DNA of 64,000 nucleotides from Clostridia bacterium (GTDB taxonomy: Bacteria; Bacillota; Clostridia; Oscillospirales; CAG-272). Each line of letters starts with the position of its first letter. Position 1 is the first letter of the stretch. The stretch spans positions 85,927-149,926 of the forward strand of contig JAFTYG010000067.1 in NCBI GenBank assembly GCA_017461365.1. The letters run 5' to 3'. This document shows, in pieces, positions 17,411-26,144 of this stretch. A program made the translations under genes and the position numbers. The notes beneath the pieces were generated by a model that was given only the letters and a program-made list of their open reading frames with translations, was not told the origin of the DNA and searched no databases.

Positions 17411-17450
17411 AAAAACTCCAACACGGCTATTTCGTGTTGGAGTTTTTTTA
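17411..17450. terminator. Shared terminator of the pyr operon and spoIIR
   Basis: ACTCCAACACG (17415-17425) and CGTGTTGGAGT (17433-17443) form a perfect 11-bp stem, with A runs on the left and T runs on the right, so it can act on both strands. The spoIIR stop codon lies within it. Confidence 0.9.
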
Positions 17451-18050
17451 TCTCAGAGTTTCTTCTATAACTTCTAAAATACGAAAGCGTACGTTATATG
17501 TGGGATATTCGGTCTCGGTGATGATCCCGTATTGTTCTTTGCTGAGTCCCACAGATATAAATGCATCCTCGGGATCGGGTGTGCTTGCTGCCGACAGGCA
17601 CATCGGCGGGAAGAGAACACACCACCAATTTTGGCCCTCGCCGTTGCCTATGATTATACGCAACGACATATAGCTCCCCGACGGAAAACAAAATTCCTCG
17701 TAGTTTTTTGTGGGATAGACTTCCTCGCCAAGCTCAACAGAAACCTCATAAGTATAGCCTTCGGATCGTATGACCTCCGCTGCCTCTGCTTTGAGTAATT
17801 TAAGATTTTCGGCAGTTTTCTTGATTGCCTCCTCGCGTGTCGCGCAATCTCCGAAGAGCGTTTCGCTTTTTTGCAGCAGAGCGTCCCTTACCTTGAGCTT
17901 CAATTCCTGATCCTCATCGCTGTCCGAGTTAGCGATAACGTGCAGGCGTAGGACACTGTCGTATATTTCGCTTTCACCGTGTACGGGCATCAAGCCGAGA
18001 AAAAGAAATAAACAGCAGATAACTGCTATAACCGTAGTAGATCTTTGCAT
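17448..18050 (-). CDS. spoIIR: Stage II sporulation protein R
   Basis: A 200-residue secreted protein with an N-terminal signal or anchor (about 5-22) and the SpoIIR hallmarks LRLHVIANSDSDEDQELKLKVRD (in two parts, residues about 32-54) and GQNWWCVLFPPMC (about 137-149). In Bacillus it is made in the forespore under sigma-F and signals across the septum to SpoIIGA so that pro-sigma-E is cleaved in the mother cell. It shows the host to be a sporulator. Its ribosome site (AAAGGAG, 18060-18066) lies in the 3' arm of the upstream hairpin (see separate entries). Confidence 0.95.
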   Translation of the reverse strand: MQRSTTVIAVICCLFLFLGLMPVHGESEIYDSVLRLHVIANSDSDEDQELKLKVRDALLQKSETLFGDCATREEAIKKTAENLKLLKAEAAEVIRSEGYTYEVSVELGEEVYPTKNYEEFCFPSGSYMSLRIIIGNGEGQNWWCVLFPPMCLSAASTPDPEDAFISVGLSKEQYGIITETEYPTYNVRFRILEVIEETLR

Positions 18051-18053
18051 AAA

Positions 18054-18107
18054 TAAAAACTCCTTTAAAAAATGATTTACTCAATCATTCCACAAAAAGG
18101 AGTTTTT
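18054..18107 (-). terminator. Terminator-like hairpin that also holds the spoIIR ribosome site
   Basis: On the minus strand a 12-bp outer stem (AAAAACTCCTTT with AAAGGAGTTTTT) and a 7-bp inner stem (AATGATT with AATCATT, loop GAGTA) follow the stop codon of the MltG-like gene, ending in TTTTTATTT. The 3' arm contains the AAAGGAG of spoIIR, so read-through RNA would have this site paired. Confidence 0.8.
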
Positions 18108-18112
18108 TATTC
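18082..18112 (-). promoter_or_regulatory. Candidate sigma-F (or sigma-G) promoter of spoIIR
   Basis: Minus strand GAATA (18108-18112), 16 bp, GGAATGATTG (18082-18091). The known Bacillus sigma-F pattern is GYATA, about 15 bp, GGNNANANTR; the -10 fits at all but one fixed position. No sigma-A-like site was found here. Transcription would begin near 18075, after the 5' arm of the hairpin. Confidence 0.5.
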
Positions 18113-18473
18113 ATTGATTTTGAAAATTTATAAATTCATTCAATATGTCGCGGTAGCTCATATCCGAATTTAACTCGACCGAGCCGCGAAAGCTCTCCAA
18201 AAGCTCATCCTTGTTTTTTAATTTGACGTACGCCCAAAAAGCCAACGAGTTATCAATAACGCCCGACGTTTGAAGCTGTGATGACAATCCTTTCAGCGCG
18301 GTAGGTTCGGTTACCTCAAATGATACTGTATTTGACGGTTTTACAAAAGCAAACAGATCGTTTGCTAGCGACAGTATAAGACAGGCGCAAATAATTGCGA
18401 AAAGAGTTATGACGGTTATTTTTGAAAAAGCAAAGCGGTAAAGGATATTTTTCGGTGTTTCGGTATTTTGCAT
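18111..18473 (-). CDS. Short MltG/YceG-like membrane protein without the catalytic domain
   Basis: A 120-residue protein with one N-terminal membrane segment (about 17-37) and an outside domain that follows the N-terminal LysM-like part of endolytic transglycosylase MltG: VTEPTALKGLSSQLQTSGVI, then FWAYVKLKNKDE, then the MSYRDILNEF ending. Full MltG is about 340-380 residues, with the catalytic glutamate in the missing C-terminal part. The gene has a good ribosome site (GAGGAG) and a terminator, and no remnant of the missing domain follows, so it looks like a real short protein and not a fresh truncation. It may bind glycan or a partner near spoIIR; function unknown. Confidence 0.7.
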   Translation of the reverse strand: MQNTETPKNILYRFAFSKITVITLFAIICACLILSLANDLFAFVKPSNTVSFEVTEPTALKGLSSQLQTSGVIDNSLAFWAYVKLKNKDELLESFRGSVELNSDMSYRDILNEFINFQNQ

Positions 18474-18498
18474 ATTCGCTCCTCGCGGTACAGTGATC

Positions 18499-19512
18499 TC
18501 ACAGCCAAGAAATTATCAAGGCCAATATGTACACAGCAAAGCAGGCGATTGCGGAGGGCTGACGTATAATATCGGTATATGAGCGACGCAGTGTTGTGCT
18601 GTCTTTTATGACAGGTTGTCTGTAATCGGCGGAGTATGCCTTGTAGAGATATATTTTATAAAGTCTTGCGGCTTCTCCGCAGAATACTGCGGCTGAAAGT
18701 ATGCATACAGCGGCAACTATAAAGATAAAGAGCTTGGGGCTGTTGGTGATCTGATAAAGATTACTCATATAGGGTTGTCCGAAAAGCCCGAAAATATTAT
18801 AAAGAAAATGCGTTATGACGGCACCGAAGAGCGAGCGTGTAGCATACAGTGTCATTGCAAGGATAATTCCCGAAAAAAGATACATCGGCAGATTTTGAAG
18901 ATTGAAATGAAGTAGTGCGAAAAATATCGAGCTGACGATAACGGCGCGCATAACTCCGCCTTTTTCATATTCGTGGCAAAGGATGCCTCTGTATATAAAT
19001 TCCTCGCATATAGCGGGGAGCACCGCGTATGCCATAACAAGATAGATCTTATTTGGTATCGTTCCCTGATCCTTTGAAATAAATGTATCGTAAAGTGAAA
19101 AATTATTTGAAAGGCTTTCAAGACCGCCGAACAGAACTCCGAGCAAAAGACTTCCCGAAGCGATTAGCAGAGCACCCGAAATTATAATAAGTATCGAGTC
19201 TGCCTTTACCGTTCTGAGGCGAAGTCCCGACATATATTTTTCTCCGCTGAATTTACACCATATCGCGCCCGGGAGAATGAATATCATCATTTGCAATATA
19301 ACAACGCTGAAATATTCGTTTTCTCTGTTTATGAGCGTAATGTCTATGAGCTTTGTAAAAAGCAATAAAACATACGTTGCGAGAACGAGCGCCGTCGGAT
19401 GGATGATAAAGGTTCTGCTTTTGAGATTGGTATATATTCCCTCGATGGTTTTCAACGGAGGCGTAGCGTCAGTATTTTTCTTTACGCGTTTTTCTTTACG
19501 TTCTTTATTCAT
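18499..19512 (-). CDS. CPBP-family intramembrane metalloprotease (CAAX/Abi type)
   Basis: A 337-residue protein with about eight membrane segments and the CPBP/Abi motifs: EEFIYRG (Glu170, Glu171, Arg175), a His in ALLHF (His202) and HFLYN (His235). Bacterial members cleave membrane proteins or act in bacteriocin immunity; the substrate cannot be told. The N-terminal 20 residues are highly basic and face the cytosol. Its start overlaps the end of the formyl-THF cyclo-ligase gene by eight bases, so it belongs to the hisS-led operon. Confidence 0.88.
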   Translation of the reverse strand: MNKERKEKRVKKNTDATPPLKTIEGIYTNLKSRTFIIHPTALVLATYVLLLFTKLIDITLINRENEYFSVVILQMMIFILPGAIWCKFSGEKYMSGLRLRTVKADSILIIISGALLIASGSLLLGVLFGGLESLSNNFSLYDTFISKDQGTIPNKIYLVMAYAVLPAICEEFIYRGILCHEYEKGGVMRAVIVSSIFFALLHFNLQNLPMYLFSGIILAMTLYATRSLFGAVITHFLYNIFGLFGQPYMSNLYQITNSPKLFIFIVAAVCILSAAVFCGEAARLYKIYLYKAYSADYRQPVIKDSTTLRRSYTDIIRQPSAIACFAVYILALIISWL

Positions 19513-20098
19513 AAGGAAAAAAACCTCCGTTTTCCGTTATAATTATATCCACGGTGGAGTCGTGATCTTCTACGGGAAGTCTGTCTACGAAAAAGGCACT
19601 GTAAGCAAGTCCCAATGATACACCGTTGAAATCAGGCAGAAATCTGTCGTAATATCCTCCGCCGTAGCCGAGCCGGTAGCCGCTTTTATCGAAAGCAAGG
19701 GCTGGTACTAAGCAGAGTGAATTGGCGAACGACGTTACCACGGGTAATTCGCAAGGCGGTTCGGGAATTCCGTATGCGCCTATCACAAGCTCCGAAAGAT
19801 CGGATAGAACGTGAAATGACAGCCGTCTTTCTTTTATGTGCGAGATAGGAAACGCAATAGCTTTTCCCAGCGCCTGCGCGTGACGTACAAGGGGGAGAAT
19901 GTTCGGCTCTCCCTTTATAGGATAGTAACAAAGTAAGGTGTTCGCTTCCTTGAATTGCGGCAAAGCGGCGGCGTTCGAAAAAAGAGCCGTATCAAGTAAA
20001 AAACGACTTTCATTTGAGATGCTCTTTCTTTGTTCAAAAAAATGAGCGCGAGAGCGTTCCTTGTTTTCGCTTTCGGTGAGTATAATTTCCCTAGGCAT
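19505..20098 (-). CDS. 5-formyltetrahydrofolate cyclo-ligase
   Basis: A 197-residue enzyme that uses ATP to turn 5-formyl-THF into 5,10-methenyl-THF, returning folate to the one-carbon pool. The C-terminal signature LVPALAFDKSGYRLGYGGG followed by YYDRFL is the family hallmark, and the N-terminal basic helix with R residues (KERSRAHFFEQRKSI) fits. Its start overlaps the end of the DJ-1-like gene by eight bases. Confidence 0.93.
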   Translation of the reverse strand: MPREIILTESENKERSRAHFFEQRKSISNESRFLLDTALFSNAAALPQFKEANTLLCYYPIKGEPNILPLVRHAQALGKAIAFPISHIKERRLSFHVLSDLSELVIGAYGIPEPPCELPVVTSFANSLCLVPALAFDKSGYRLGYGGGYYDRFLPDFNGVSLGLAYSAFFVDRLPVEDHDSTVDIIITENGGFFPYE

Positions 20099-20630
20099 AA
20101 ATTACGGCTTTCTTCAAATCGTCTGCTTTCGCTTTTCCGCAAAAGACATTTACGATCTCCAAACCGAGATCGAGAGCTACGCCCATACCTGCCGCGGTTA
20201 TTATTTTACCGTCGCGCACTACTTTTTTCTCGGATACGACAGCTCCCGTAAGTCTGTCCTCAAATCCCGGGTAGCAGATAGCTTCTTTTCCGACAAGAAG
20301 TCCCATATCTCCGAGAATAGAAGGAGCGGCGCATATAGCGGCAATATATATATTTGCCGTTATGGCGTTATTTATCGCGTCAATAACGGTACTGCTGTCG
20401 GCAAGGTTGAGAGTTCCCGGCATACCTCCCGGGAGAAATATCATTTCTGCATCGCCGCCGTCAAACTCGCTGTCGGTAACGTCCGCTTTTACGGTAATAT
20501 TGTGTGAGCCTGTGATCTCGCGTCCGCCGACTCCAACGGTCTTTACGGAAAGTCCCGCGCGACGCATAATATCAAGAGGGCAGAGAGCTTCTACTTCTTC
20601 AAAGCCCTCGGCAAGAAACATATATATCAT
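20091..20630 (-). CDS. DJ-1/PfpI family protein (YajL/ThiJ-like)
   Basis: A 179-residue flavodoxin-like protein with the DJ-1 features: AEGFEEVEA near the start (Glu14), PGGMPGT and the nucleophile elbow AAICAAPSIL (Cys100). Members act as glyoxalase/deglycase-like stress proteins or chaperones; the exact activity is debated. Overlaps the next gene by eight bases and follows hisS by 34 bases, so it is in the same transcription unit. Confidence 0.9.
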   Translation of the reverse strand: MIYMFLAEGFEEVEALCPLDIMRRAGLSVKTVGVGGREITGSHNITVKADVTDSEFDGGDAEMIFLPGGMPGTLNLADSSTVIDAINNAITANIYIAAICAAPSILGDMGLLVGKEAICYPGFEDRLTGAVVSEKKVVRDGKIITAAGMGVALDLGLEIVNVFCGKAKADDLKKAVIYA

Positions 20631-20664
20631 AATTCGGTTTTGCCTTTCATATACTTCAGTATGT

Positions 20665-21966
20665 TTATTTTTTGAAGAATGCTACAAGCTCGTTTGCGTC
20701 TGTTGTGATCTCCTCACGGCTGAGAAGATCCTTTATCTTTACTTTATTTTCCGCAAGCTCCGAGCCACCCATAATAACGACGTGGGTGTAGTTGTTTTTA
20801 ACGGCGTAATCTATCTGCTTTCCGAATTTTTTAGATCCGAGATATACAGAAGCGGTTATATCCGCGTCACGAAGCTCATTTGTTATAGCTACATATTTTT
20901 CGTACGGAACATCGTCAAATCTTGTGACAAGCACCTTTACGTCGGTTGTAAGCATTTCGGGTATAAGACTGTGAGTTACAAGAAAGTTCTCAAGCGTAAC
21001 GTCTCCCATTCCGTAACCGACGCCTGAGATCTTTGCGTTCTTTACAAAGAGACCAACAAGGTTGTCATAGCGTCCGCCGCCGAACATTGCGCGATTGTTT
21101 TCGGGAGCATTATCAAATACCTCAAAAACAGTACCTGTATAATAATCAAGTCCGCGGATTATACCGAAGTCAAACAGGCAGTACTTAGAAAGTCCGAGCT
21201 TGTCAAGAGCTTCAAAGAGAAGGCGAAGCTCTGTAGCGCCTACAGAGTCGGGACAGATGGCGGTCGCATCGGTAACAGACATACCGTAAAGCTCATCTAT
21301 CTTTGCTATCTGCTCACCGTTAAGTCCGAGCGCGATAAGCTCCTTTTCATAGACTTCTCTCGGTATCTTGTTCTTTTTGTCGATGACCTTGGAAACGAGC
21401 TTGCTGTGCTCCGCATCGCCGCCCGAGATAGCTGCAATAACGTCATTGAAGAAGCGGCGGTTATTTATGCGAACCGTGAACATCGTTTCGTCCGCGCCGA
21501 ACGATCTCATAATGCGGATAGCGCTGACGATAGTTTCAAGGTCAGCTTCATAGGTATCACATCCGAAGATGTCGACGTTGAGCTGCCAGAACTCGCGCAG
21601 ACGTCCGCGTTGTGTGGCTTCGTAACGGTACATATTCGGTATCGAGAACCAACGGAGAGGAAAGCTGAGATCGTTCATCTTAGCGGCGACCATACGCGCT
21701 ACGGTAGGTGTCATTTCTGGACGGATAGCAACGCTTCTGTCGCCTCTGTCGACAAAATTATAGGTCTGCTTGTTTGCGATCTCCTCACCGCTTTTTGCGG
21801 CGTAGAGCTCAAGGGATTCAAGCATAGGTCCGTTATATTCATCGAAAGCGGCTGTCTCAAGTGTTTCTCTTATTTTACCGAAAAACCAATTGCGAAGACG
21901 CATATCATCGGGGTAAAAATCTCTTGTACCTTTATAGGGTTGTGTGGAAAGCAATTGTGCGCACAT
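20665..21966 (-). CDS. hisS: Histidyl-tRNA synthetase
   Basis: A 433-residue class II synthetase: YKGTRDFYPD near the start, motif 2 region YRYEATQRGRLREFWQLNVDIFG in two parts (about 112-134), the HisA motif RGLDYYTGTVFE and the C-terminal anticodon-binding domain starting near DVKVLVTRF. Charges tRNA-His in the cytosol. GAAAGGA lies 10 bases upstream of the ATG. The leader from the promoter is only about 40 bases, so no T-box fits. Confidence 0.96.
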   Translation of the reverse strand: MCAQLLSTQPYKGTRDFYPDDMRLRNWFFGKIRETLETAAFDEYNGPMLESLELYAAKSGEEIANKQTYNFVDRGDRSVAIRPEMTPTVARMVAAKMNDLSFPLRWFSIPNMYRYEATQRGRLREFWQLNVDIFGCDTYEADLETIVSAIRIMRSFGADETMFTVRINNRRFFNDVIAAISGGDAEHSKLVSKVIDKKNKIPREVYEKELIALGLNGEQIAKIDELYGMSVTDATAICPDSVGATELRLLFEALDKLGLSKYCLFDFGIIRGLDYYTGTVFEVFDNAPENNRAMFGGGRYDNLVGLFVKNAKISGVGYGMGDVTLENFLVTHSLIPEMLTTDVKVLVTRFDDVPYEKYVAITNELRDADITASVYLGSKKFGKQIDYAVKNNYTHVVIMGGSELAENKVKIKDLLSREEITTDANELVAFFKK

Positions 21967-22011
21967 AAATAGTATATCCTTTCAAAGAAAAAACAAAATA
22001 TAATCTTTATA

Positions 22012-22040
22012 ATTATATCACAGACTATATATTTTGTCAA
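22012..22040 (-). promoter_or_regulatory. Sigma-A-type promoter of the hisS operon
   Basis: Minus strand TTGACA (22035-22040), 17 bp, TATAAT (22012-22017). The operon probably runs hisS, DJ-1-like, cyclo-ligase, CPBP protease, MltG-like. Confidence 0.88.
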
Positions 22041-22132
22041 TCGACATTATCAATTTTTGCATAAAGAGGTTAAAAAACGCGTTGGATTTTAATAAATATT
22101 TTCGTATAATTTATATTTTTTTGCAAAAGCTA

Positions 22133-22161
22133 TTGAATTTCAAATAAAAATAAGTTATAAT
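22133..22161 (+). promoter_or_regulatory. Promoter of the phosphohexomutase gene
   Basis: TTGAAT (22133-22138), 17 bp, TATAAT (22156-22161), diverging from the hisS promoter across a 90-bp A/T-rich gap that shows nothing else. Confidence 0.75.
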
Positions 22162-22201
22162 ATTAGTCTAAGACAAGCTATTGTTTATGAGGTGTTTCAA
22201 A

Positions 22202-23881
22202 ATGGAATATTATTCAAAGTATCAGAAATGGTGCGAAAATGCAAATATCGACGAGGCGACAAGAGAGGAGCTTTTGTCTATTGCCGATGACGATAAGGAA
22301 ATAAAAGAGAGATTTTATTGCGATCTCGCTTTTGGAACGGGAGGCTTGCGCGGAGTTATAGGCGCGGGTACGAACCGTATAAATAAGTACATCGTTCGCA
22401 AGACCACGCAGGGCTATGCGAATTATATAAAGAACTGTGGCAAGGAAGCTATGGAGCGGGGTGTTGTTATCGCCCACGATAACAGACGCTTCAGCATAGA
22501 ATTTTCCGAGGAAACGGCAGGCGTTCTTGCCGCAAACGGAATACGCGCATATCTCTTTGACAGTCTTCGTCCCACACCCGAGCTTTCCTTTGCCGTAAGA
22601 GAACTCGGAGCATTTGGTGGTGTTGTTATAACGGCGTCTCACAATCCTCCCGAATATAACGGATATAAGCTTTACGATGAACGCGGATGCCAGCTCGTTT
22701 CCGAGATAAACGACGTCGTTATCGCAGAAATAGCCAAGATCGACGATCCGTTGTCGGTAAAGGCACTTACCGTTGCAGAGGCGGGCGATCTTATCGTTAC
22801 TCTCGGCGCGGATATGGATGAAAAATACTACAAGATGGTAATGTCTATCACGCTCAACCCCGAAATGGATAAGAGTGGCATAAAGATAGTATATTCGCCT
22901 CAGCACGGAACGGGTAACGTACCCGTAAGAACGGTTCTCGACCGTCTCGGATACAACGTTGTTCCCGTAGAGGAGCAGTGTTTCCCAAATACCGAATTTG
23001 TAAATACCCCCAACCCCAACCCCGAGACAGACGCGGCGTATGAGATGGCGTTCAAGTACGCAAAGGATACGGATGCTGATATAATTATTACCACCGATCC
23101 CGACTGCGACAGACTTGGCGTTGCAGTAAAGAGAAACGGCGAATATGTGAGAATGACAGGTAACCAGAGCGCCGCTGTTCTTCTCGAATATATTCTTTCC
23201 CAGAGAGCCGAGAAGGGAACTCTTCCCGAAAACGGCGTTATGTTCAACACGGTAGTTACCTCTAACCTCGGAGATAAGGTATGCGAAAAATACGGTGTAA
23301 GCGTTGAAAAGACCTTGACGGGCTTTAAGTATATAGGTGAAAAGGTATATCGCCATGAGCTTGCGGGAGACAAGACGTTTGTTTTCGGATATGAGGAGAG
23401 TTATGGCTGTCTTATTTCCGATTGCGTACGCGACAAAGACGGCGTTCAGGCATCAATGATGCTTTGCGAGGCGGCGGCTTACTACAATGCTAAGGGAAAG
23501 ACACTCCTTGACGTTCTTGAGGATATTTATGCCGAGCACGGATTTTTCCTTGACGCTCTCGACAACTTTGCTTTCAAGGGCATAGATGGCGCAGAAAAAA
23601 TAACCGCGCTTGTCAACGGTCTGCGCAATGATCCGCCTAAGAAGGCAGGTGACGTTGACGTCGTTGAAATGGAGGACTATATGTCCGAGGAGATGGCTGC
23701 AAAGGGATTCCCGGCATCCAATGTTCTCAGGTTTTTGCTTTCGGACGGAAGCTGGGTTGCAGTCCGTCCCAGCGGAACAGAGCCCAAATGTAAATTTTAT
23801 TTCAGCGTAGTAGCTCCCGACAAAGAGCAGGCAAAGGCAAAGCTTGCCATTATGAAAGCTGCGTTTGAAGCAAACTGCTGA
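22202..23881 (+). CDS. pgcA: Phosphoglucomutase / phosphomannomutase (alpha-D-phosphohexomutase)
   Basis: A 559-residue four-domain phosphohexomutase linking glucose-1-phosphate and glucose-6-phosphate (or the mannose pair). It has the phosphoserine loop TASHNP (Ser146), the metal loop DPDCDR (Asp299, Asp301, Asp303), the sugar-binding EESYG (about 399-403) and the C-terminal phosphate site RPSGTEPK. The 550-580 length matches the Bacillus PgcA subgroup. The start at 22202 is preferred because GAGGTG lies 8 bases upstream. Feeds wall, teichoic-acid and glycogen sugar supply. Confidence 0.93.
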   Translation: MEYYSKYQKWCENANIDEATREELLSIADDDKEIKERFYCDLAFGTGGLRGVIGAGTNRINKYIVRKTTQGYANYIKNCGKEAMERGVVIAHDNRRFSIEFSEETAGVLAANGIRAYLFDSLRPTPELSFAVRELGAFGGVVITASHNPPEYNGYKLYDERGCQLVSEINDVVIAEIAKIDDPLSVKALTVAEAGDLIVTLGADMDEKYYKMVMSITLNPEMDKSGIKIVYSPQHGTGNVPVRTVLDRLGYNVVPVEEQCFPNTEFVNTPNPNPETDAAYEMAFKYAKDTDADIIITTDPDCDRLGVAVKRNGEYVRMTGNQSAAVLLEYILSQRAEKGTLPENGVMFNTVVTSNLGDKVCEKYGVSVEKTLTGFKYIGEKVYRHELAGDKTFVFGYEESYGCLISDCVRDKDGVQASMMLCEAAAYYNAKGKTLLDVLEDIYAEHGFFLDALDNFAFKGIDGAEKITALVNGLRNDPPKKAGDVDVVEMEDYMSEEMAAKGFPASNVLRFLLSDGSWVAVRPSGTEPKCKFYFSVVAPDKEQAKAKLAIMKAAFEANC

Positions 23882-23883
23882 CA

Positions 23884-23923
23884 TTTCGGCTGTCGCAATT
23901 TATATGCGACAGCCGAATTTTTT
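23884..23923 (+). terminator. Terminator of the phosphohexomutase gene
   Basis: TTCGGCTGTCGCA and TGCGACAGCCGAA form a 13-bp stem followed by six T. Confidence 0.9.
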
Positions 23924-23932
23924 AAAAATCTA

Positions 23933-23961
23933 TTTTCATTGTCGGATTTTTGTGGTATAAT
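23933..23961 (+). promoter_or_regulatory. Probable promoter of dxs
   Basis: TATAAT (23956-23961) with a weak -35, TTTTCA (23933-23938), 17 bp upstream. Confidence 0.5.
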
Positions 23962-23999
23962 ATAGAAACACGAAAAAGACAGAGAAAGGTTATAACGGA

Positions 24000-25913
24000 A
24001 TGAACACGTCAGACAACAAAACGGAAAATCATTCGATTAAATACCTTGACAGTATAAATTCCCCCGACGATCTTAAAGCGCTTCCTAAGGAAAATATGGG
24101 TGAGCTTGCCGAGGAGATAAGATCCGAGCTTGTCCGTATCACCTCGCACAACGGAGGACATCTTGCGTCAAATCTCGGCGTAGTCGAGCTTACTATGGCG
24201 ATACACCGAGTTTTTGACGTTCCCAAGGATCATCTTATCTTTGACGTCGGACACCAGAGCTACGTTCATAAAATGCTGACGGGCAGATACGGCAAAATGG
24301 ACACGCTTCGCATATCGGGAGGGATCAGCGGATTTACAAACAGGAGCGAGAGTGAATACGATTGCTTTGGCGCAGGTCACAGCTCTACGTCTATCTCGGC
24401 GGCACTTGGCTTTGCAATATCTGATAAGCTCTCGGAAAGCGATGCGTACACGATAGCCGTGGTGGGTGACGGAGCATATACGGGCGGTATGATACACGAG
24501 GCGCTCAACAATTGCAGAAAAGACCTCAATCTCATAATCGTTATGAATGAGAACGAAATGTCAATCTCTAAAAATATCGGACGTTTTGCGACAAATCTTG
24601 CAAAGCTCCGCACCACGTCAGGGTATTTTAAGACTAAAAAAGCGACGGGCGCGTTTCTAAAGAATATCCCACTTGTCGGAAAATATCTTTTCAAATTCGT
24701 TCTCGGAGTAAAGAAATCCCTGAAAAACGTGCTGTACGGCTCGAATTATTTTGAGAGCATGGGGCTTACATACTTAGGCCCCATAGACGGCAACGATTAC
24801 GAAGCGGTTGAAAATCTTTTGAGAGAGGCGAAAAAGCTCAACGAGAGCGTTGTGGTTCACCTCAAGACCAAAAAGGGAAAGGGCTTTGAGCCTGCGGAAC
24901 GCTCGCCCGAATTTTATCACGGGATGCAGCCTTGTACGGCTCAGAACAGAAACGGAAATAATTTTTCCTGTGAAATGGGTAAGATCATATCCGAGCTTGC
25001 CGAAAAGGATAGCCGCGTATGCGCGATAACTGCCGCTATGTGCGACGGAACAGGGCTCGTCGAATTTCGGAGTAAATATCCTGAAAGATTTTTTGACGTC
25101 GGAATTGCCGAGGAGCACGCCCTGACCTTTGCAGCGGGACTTGCGGCGAACGGCAAAAAGCCATATACTGCCATATATTCCACCTTCTTGCAGAGGGGAT
25201 ACGATAATATTATACACGATATTGCTCTGCAAAAGCTCAACTGCGTTATCTGTGTGGACAGAGCGGGGCTTAATGCGGGCGACGGTGCTACGCATCACGG
25301 TATATTTGACGTGGCGTTTCTGTCGCAGATACCGAATATGCGCATATATACTCCCGCGACGTTCGGTTCTCTCAGAGCCGCGATCGATGACGCGCACCGC
25401 AGAGAAGAGCCTTGCGCGGTGAGATACCCAAGCGGTGGAGAGGACAGTGCGGTGCTTGAAGCCTTTTACGGTGACGGCGAATATAAAACGCCCTCGGCTG
25501 TGTGTGACTTTGACGCGGATGAAAGTCCAAGTCTTGTTATAATTACCCACGGCAGGATGGTATCTGAGGCGATGAGAGCGAAAAGTGAGCTTGCCGCGCG
25601 AGGAATATCAACGGGTATTATTCTGCTTGAAATGATAAAGCCCTATGGCGAGTGCGCAGAGAACGTGGCAAGGTTTATGCCGAAAAGCGCGAGGTCGGTT
25701 ATTTTTCTCGAAGAGGAGATACGAAGCGGCGGTATGGGTATGAACCTTTCGGATATGATGGAAAGAAGAAATATGCTTGACGGTGTCAGGTATGATACCA
25801 TCGCTACAGATGATAGCTTTGTGGATAAGCGCGCTGTCGGGCAGAGTGTTTACAATGCCGCAGGCGTTGATTGCGAGCATATTGTAAACGTCGCAGTAAA
25901 AATGCTTTTGTGA
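24000..25913 (+). CDS. dxs: 1-deoxy-D-xylulose-5-phosphate synthase
   Basis: A 637-residue thiamine-diphosphate enzyme, first step of the MEP isoprenoid pathway, condensing pyruvate and glyceraldehyde-3-phosphate. Motifs: GHQSYVHKMLTGR (about 82-94), the ThDP motif GDGAYTGGMIHEALNN (about 157-172), DVGIAEEHA (about 365-373) and the transketolase C-terminal domain. Relative to common DXS there is a Lys-rich segment near residues 205-245 in the linker. Other MEP genes are not in the window. DXS product can also feed thiamine and pyridoxal. Confidence 0.95.
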   Translation: MNTSDNKTENHSIKYLDSINSPDDLKALPKENMGELAEEIRSELVRITSHNGGHLASNLGVVELTMAIHRVFDVPKDHLIFDVGHQSYVHKMLTGRYGKMDTLRISGGISGFTNRSESEYDCFGAGHSSTSISAALGFAISDKLSESDAYTIAVVGDGAYTGGMIHEALNNCRKDLNLIIVMNENEMSISKNIGRFATNLAKLRTTSGYFKTKKATGAFLKNIPLVGKYLFKFVLGVKKSLKNVLYGSNYFESMGLTYLGPIDGNDYEAVENLLREAKKLNESVVVHLKTKKGKGFEPAERSPEFYHGMQPCTAQNRNGNNFSCEMGKIISELAEKDSRVCAITAAMCDGTGLVEFRSKYPERFFDVGIAEEHALTFAAGLAANGKKPYTAIYSTFLQRGYDNIIHDIALQKLNCVICVDRAGLNAGDGATHHGIFDVAFLSQIPNMRIYTPATFGSLRAAIDDAHRREEPCAVRYPSGGEDSAVLEAFYGDGEYKTPSAVCDFDADESPSLVIITHGRMVSEAMRAKSELAARGISTGIILLEMIKPYGECAENVARFMPKSARSVIFLEEEIRSGGMGMNLSDMMERRNMLDGVRYDTIATDDSFVDKRAVGQSVYNAAGVDCEHIVNVAVKMLL

Positions 25914-25920
25914 GGTGGTT

Positions 25921-26136
25921 ATGGATACGGAGATCAAACTCGGGAAATGGAAGCATTTCAAGGGTGGAGAGTATGAGGTGATAGGTGTTGCCAAGCATTC
26001 CGAAACTCTTGAACCGATGGTTGTCTACCGTGCTCTTTACGGCGACGGTGGACTTTGGACACGTCCGCTGTCAATGTGGAATGAGACGGTGGAGCGTGAG
26101 GGGAAATTTTATCAAAGATTTACTTTTATTGAATAA
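25921..26136 (+). CDS. DUF1653 small protein
   Basis: A 71-residue protein matching the DUF1653 pattern: GKWKHFKGGEYEVIGVAKHSETLEPMVVY split around residue 20, then WTRPLSMW and the FIE-type end. The GAGGTGG preceding the ATG at 25921 overlaps the dxs stop codon, so it is co-transcribed with dxs. The family is widespread and has no assigned role; the compact beta-rich pattern suggests a nucleic-acid- or protein-binding fold. Confidence 0.85.
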   Translation: MDTEIKLGKWKHFKGGEYEVIGVAKHSETLEPMVVYRALYGDGGLWTRPLSMWNETVEREGKFYQRFTFIE

Positions 26137-26144
26137 ATAATTTG

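Noticed and set aside
22214-23356. Open frame of 380 codons on the minus strand opposite the phosphohexomutase gene
   Set aside because: Antisense shadow without start signals or domain.
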